Position numbers and translations under genes: made by a program. The notes beneath the pieces are model-generated. The model did not search any database. It saw only the letters and a list, made by a program, of their open reading frames with translations, and was not told the DNA's origin. This document shows, piece after piece, positions 7,012-8,574 of a stretch of 8,574 nt of DNA. Position 1 is the stretch's first letter, and the number at the start of each line of letters is the position of its first letter. The stretch covers positions 1-8,574 of the forward strand of contig JAEXCN010000037.1 of assembly GCA_023402175.1 (NCBI GenBank), read 5' to 3'. The DNA is from Pseudomonadota bacterium (lineage in GTDB: Bacteria; Myxococcota_A; Polyangia; Polyangiales; Polyangiaceae).

Positions 7012-8052
7012 TCACTTGAAGACGAACGGGATGTCGATCTGGACGATGTGGTAGTTCGGCGCCGCCGCCGCGAGCGGTCGGTCGAGCCCGCGCTGGTAAG
7101 AGATGCCGGGCCGCAGCCATCCGACGTTGCCCACTTCGACGTGGAAGCGCGGGCCGATCGCGAACGTCATCGCATCGCGGCTCGCTCCGGTCGGGTCTTT
7201 CTCGACGGCGAACGGCGCGTTCAGCCATCGCTGGTAGCGGAGCTCACCGCCGATCGAGAGGGAAGGCAGGAGGAAGTAGCCGACGTGGAGGCCCGTCGTC
7301 AGGTTCGTCTTGCTCGCCTCGCGCTGAACGGCCTCGCCACGGACGCGCGTGAGCTGGAGGACGGTGGCCTCGGCCTGGATCGTCCAGTCGTGCGCGACCC
7401 ACGCAGCCCCGAAGCCCGGAATGACGGTGAAGTCGTTCACGCTGAAGAGCGCGTTGTCGAGCTGCGCGCGCGTGTTCGGACCCTTCGTCCGCGCATCGAG
7501 CGCGCCGGCATCCGGAGAGCTCCCGCCGCCCATGCCGATCGGGACCGTGAGCCCGAGAAATGCGTTCAGCCGAAACCCTCCATCGAGCTTCACGGCATAG
7601 CCGGCGCCGACGAGCGGGTTCACCAGCGCGAGCCCGTCGGTCCCCGATGGAGGTGAATCGGCAGCGAGCGCGACGCGGACGAGCGGGGCGAGCCCGGCGC
7701 CTTGTGGTCCGGTGCCCGGGATCCGATACGAGGCCGTCAGGAGCGAGGCGGAGCTCAGTCCGCCGGTCGCGCTCCGGTCCTCGTATCGCGCGATCGACGT
7801 ATCGAGCCTGATCACCGTCGGAGCGACGATCGGCCGGAGTCCCCACGGGATCGAATACGGCGACGGCGGTGCAGGCGGCGCCGGGGTATTGCTCGTGGTG
7901 AGCTCGTCCGGAGCTGCAGCGCGCGCCACGCTCGAGGTGCCGAGGCACGCGGCAACGACGAGAGCGGCCGTGGATCGGCCAAGCCGTCGCCTCCGGCGTG
8001 AATGTTCGTGGGTCGAAAGCGTGGGCGGGGAAGGTCGCCTTGGGGAGGTCAT
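7012..8052 (-). CDS. Secreted protein, probable outer-membrane beta-barrel
   Basis: With ATG at 8050-8052 the product has 346 residues. A basic n-region with an RRRRRLGR cluster (19-26) leads into a hydrophobic core (STAALVVAACLGTSSV) and a likely signal-peptidase site after ARA (45). A Pro-rich linker follows (about 54-65). The mature part alternates short hydrophobic, aromatic and glycine-rich strands with polar turns (for example LLTASYRIPG, GAGYAVKLDGGFRLNAFLGLTVPIG, TTGLHVGYFLLPSLSIGGELRYQRW) and ends in strand-like HIVQIDIPFVFK. This pattern fits an outer-membrane barrel of roughly 10-14 strands, loosely like porin-type proteins annotated near the phenol-degradation MetA group. The family assignment is uncertain and the cargo unknown. 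The frame is open to 8361, but the upstream part is compositionally unlike protein and lacks a signal. The last residue is Lys rather than the usual Phe. Confidence 0.8.
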   Translation of the reverse strand: MTSPRRPSPPTLSTHEHSRRRRRLGRSTAALVVAACLGTSSVARAAAPDELTTSNTPAPPAPPSPYSIPWGLRPIVAPTVIRLDTSIARYEDRSATGGLSSASLLTASYRIPGTGPQGAGLAPLVRVALAADSPPSGTDGLALVNPLVGAGYAVKLDGGFRLNAFLGLTVPIGMGGGSSPDAGALDARTKGPNTRAQLDNALFSVNDFTVIPGFGAAWVAHDWTIQAEATVLQLTRVRGEAVQREASKTNLTTGLHVGYFLLPSLSIGGELRYQRWLNAPFAVEKDPTGASRDAMTFAIGPRFHVEVGNVGWLRPGISYQRGLDRPLAAAAPNYHIVQIDIPFVFK

Positions 8053-8161
8053 GATTGCGCTCGGTACGCACCGCCTCCGAAGCAGGTCGCATGCCGAGAC
8101 GTGGAAGTCGTCGTTTTGCGGATTTCCCACTTCGCGTCTGCCGTCCCACGGCGCATGCCGT

Positions 8162-8186
8162 GCGCGCGTCGACGCAAGACGCGCGC
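8162..8186. other. GC-rich hairpin in the divergent intergenic region
   Basis: GCGCGCGTC (8162-8170) pairs perfectly over 9 bp with GACGCGCGC (8178-8186), with loop GACGCAA. It lies midway in the 216-bp gap between the barrel gene (minus) and the HAD gene (plus). CGCGCGTCG recurs directly at 8163-8171, 8182-8190 and 8241-8249. It could be part of an operator or a 5' leader, but no regulator-binding motif is recognised. Confidence 0.45.
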
Positions 8187-8268
8187 GTCGCCCGCGGTGT
8201 GCCCAGCGCATCAGCTTGGCCGCATCAAGTGCGGGCATCGCGCGCGTCGCCGACCTAGATTGTTCGCA

Positions 8269-8574
8269 GTGGCTTCCTCGCTCGTGCACAGCTTGCCTGG
8301 TCTTCGCGCGATCGCGTCGCAATACGACGCTTTTCTCGTGGACCTCTGGGGCGTCGTTCATGACGGCAACCGTCCGTTTGCGGGCGTGATCGACGCACTT
8401 CGCGAGCTGTCCTCCATCGGGCGGCGGGTGATCTTCCTCACCAACTCCTCTCGCGACGGTGCGCGCGTCGCCGAGATGCTCGGAGCGATCGGAATCGGCG
8501 GTGAGCTGTTCGAAGCGGTGATCTCGTCAGGTGACGTCACGCGCAACGCGCTCGTCTCCCGCGATCCTGCGCTT
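8269..8574 (+). CDS. HAD class IIA hydrolase (TIGR01459-like), 3' end outside window
   Basis: The reading frame opens with GTG at 8269-8271 and runs uninterrupted to the window edge (102 residues seen). Motif I is YDAFLVDLWGVVHDG (19-33) with nucleophile D25. Motif II is VIFLTNSSRD (54-63), with T58 or S60 in the phosphate-binding role. The DxWGVxHDG form and spacing fit the class IIA HAD group TIGR01459, a set of predicted phosphatases of unknown substrate related to NagD. The second Asp of the usual DxD motif is W27, which I believe is typical of this group. The cap and later motifs lie outside the window. A start further upstream is unlikely because the preceding sequence has no protein character. 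No good Shine-Dalgarno is seen. It is divergent from the barrel gene, with a 216-bp gap. Confidence 0.88.
   Translation, partial: MASSLVHSLPGLRAIASQYDAFLVDLWGVVHDGNRPFAGVIDALRELSSIGRRVIFLTNSSRDGARVAEMLGAIGIGGELFEAVISSGDVTRNALVSRDPAL

Noticed and set aside
8053..8361. Extension of the barrel-protein gene upstream to 8361.
   Set aside because: It would bury the signal peptide 103 residues further in and overlap the divergent HAD gene; the added sequence lacks protein-like character.

Overview
This window reads like chromosomal DNA of a very GC-rich Gram-negative bacterium. I infer Myxococcota, probably Polyangia. The signs are strong G/C bias at third codon positions, a Gly/Pro/Ala/Met-rich TM2 protein, a soluble Hanks-type kinase, a VanW-domain protein and a predicted outer-membrane barrel, with GC-rich intergenic stretches. 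No rRNA, tRNA, CRISPR array or transposase gene is visible. The lineage is inferred from gene style only.

Layout: (1) 3-803 (+) is the 3' part of a TM2-domain membrane protein, followed by an 11-bp GC-rich stem-loop. (2) 804-1597 has no convincing gene. It holds a degenerate tandem repeat (840-957), then two diverged copies of a repeat of about 220-245 nt in opposite orientation (1005-1225 and 1317-1562), with a small hairpin pair between them. (3) 1598-2716 (-) is ychF, a conserved translation-associated ATPase, divergent from (4) a soluble Ser/Thr protein kinase at 2812-3696 (+). (5) A VanW-domain membrane-anchored protein ends at 5443 and is followed 18 bp later by (6) coaBC at 5462-6682 (+), the bifunctional coenzyme A biosynthesis enzyme. 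(7) On the minus strand, converging on coaBC, lie a secreted, probable outer-membrane beta-barrel protein (7012-8052) and, 15 bp downstream of it, a 74-residue helical protein (6772-6996) with a strong ribosome-binding site. (8) Divergent from these, the window ends inside a HAD class IIA hydrolase gene (8269 onwards).

The protein genes are mostly housekeeping or envelope genes and do not form an obvious single pathway. VanW-coaBC and barrel-small protein are likely two-gene transcription units.

The most unusual part is the gene-free block at 804-1597. The two inverted repeat copies each carry a three-armed hairpin module. Its arms differ in sequence between the copies, but complementarity is kept and the GCGAAGC core is unchanged. 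That is a compensatory-change signature suggesting a structured RNA or DNA element, possibly a MITE-like or REP-like family. I do not recognise it as a described family.
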